From JADHLN01 sp965658435 (GTDB lineage Bacteria; Pseudomonadota; Alphaproteobacteria; Rickettsiales; JABIRX01), in contig CBFHSE010000036.1 in the NCBI GenBank assembly GCA_965658435.1, positions 1 to 15,185 on the forward strand: DNA of 15,185 bases. Reading direction: 5' to 3'. Below the pieces are notes generated by a model. That model saw nothing but the letters and a program-made list of their open reading frames with translations, was not told the origin of the DNA and made no database searches. Positions 15,090-15,185 of this stretch are shown in pieces. The stretch's first letter is position 1, and each line of letters starts with the position of its first letter. The translations under genes were made by a program, and so were the position numbers.

Positions 15090-15185
15090 TTTTTCCTACA
15101 GCTTCGCTAATATTTTTGTAACCATCTTGCTTTAAAAATTTTAGCAAATCTTTATTTATTCGATTAGCTAAGTAAAAACCTTCAT
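15076..15185 (-). CDS. pyrD: Dihydroorotate dehydrogenase, C-terminal end (5' part outside window)
   Basis: Reading in from the right edge on the minus strand, 35 residues (from 15183) are open up to a TAA at 15078-15076: EGFYLANRINKDLLKFLKQD, then GYKNISEAVGKNVKL. The pattern G-x-x-L-x-x-x-I-N-x-x-L-x-x-x-L-x-x-D-G-(hydrophobic)-x-x-I-x-E-A-V-G is the usual end of class 2 PyrD, the quinone-linked membrane enzyme of pyrimidine synthesis. The evidence is a short tail only, so a full check needs the neighbouring sequence. The end overlaps the M32 gene start by 14 bases in a different frame and carries its SD. Confidence 0.82.
   Translation of the reverse strand, partial: EGFYLANRINKDLLKFLKQDGYKNISEAVGKNVKL

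Noticed and set aside
1..15185. tRNA genes, IS elements, CRISPR arrays, or in-frame palindromic repeats of the Rickettsia type
   Set aside because: Reading through the gaps and genes I found no T-loop/CCA-like tRNA arrangement, no transposase, no spaced direct repeats and no large palindrome inserted in a gene.

Overview
The window comes from an AT-rich (roughly 25-35% G+C in the blocks counted), tightly packed bacterial genome. It carries alphaproteobacterial-type aa3 cytochrome oxidase genes (coxB-coxA-ctaB, SURF1), a ubiquinone-pathway FAD hydroxylase, class A RNase P RNA and housekeeping genes separated by very few bases. The gene set and base composition suggest a Rickettsiales- or Holosporales-like alphaproteobacterium, probably host-associated. 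That placement is inferred from gene content and style, not from a phylogeny. The standard genetic code fits: Trp is TGG and no reading frame needs an internal TGA.

Layout from left to right. (1) The 3' third of alaS (+) runs in from the edge. (2) A convergent pair of unrecognised minus-strand genes follows (719-2154). The second of the pair looks disrupted by a frameshift in a short poly-A tract. (3) A peroxide-defence block comes next: oxyR (+) diverges from ahpC-ahpD (-), and an M23 peptidoglycan endopeptidase gene follows ahpD after only a few bases, so it is probably the third gene of that operon. (4) A YfiH/PgeF-type gene (-) overlaps the end of oxyR, and then rnpB (+). (5) A respiratory block: coxB-coxA-ctaB (-), preceded by a UbiH/COQ6-family hydroxylase (-), which diverges from SURF1 (+). 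(6) A minus-strand run pyrD (partial)-M32 carboxypeptidase-yggT-trhP (peptidase U32), in which neighbouring genes overlap or nearly touch.

Two functional themes stand out. The AhpC/AhpD/OxyR set keeps every diagnostic residue: OxyR Cys199/Cys208, AhpC Cys51/165/167, and AhpD Glu118/Cys130/Cys133/His137. It looks like a complete AhpD-reduced peroxiredoxin system under an OxyR redox switch. The cox/ubi/SURF1 genes supply cytochrome oxidase subunits I and II, the first step of heme A synthesis, an assembly factor and a quinone-ring hydroxylase, so aerobic respiration is maintained. coxC and ctaG are not in the window.

I found no tRNA, IS element, CRISPR array or phage gene. I see no clearly new multi-gene system. 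The least explained part is the orphan pair at 719-2154.
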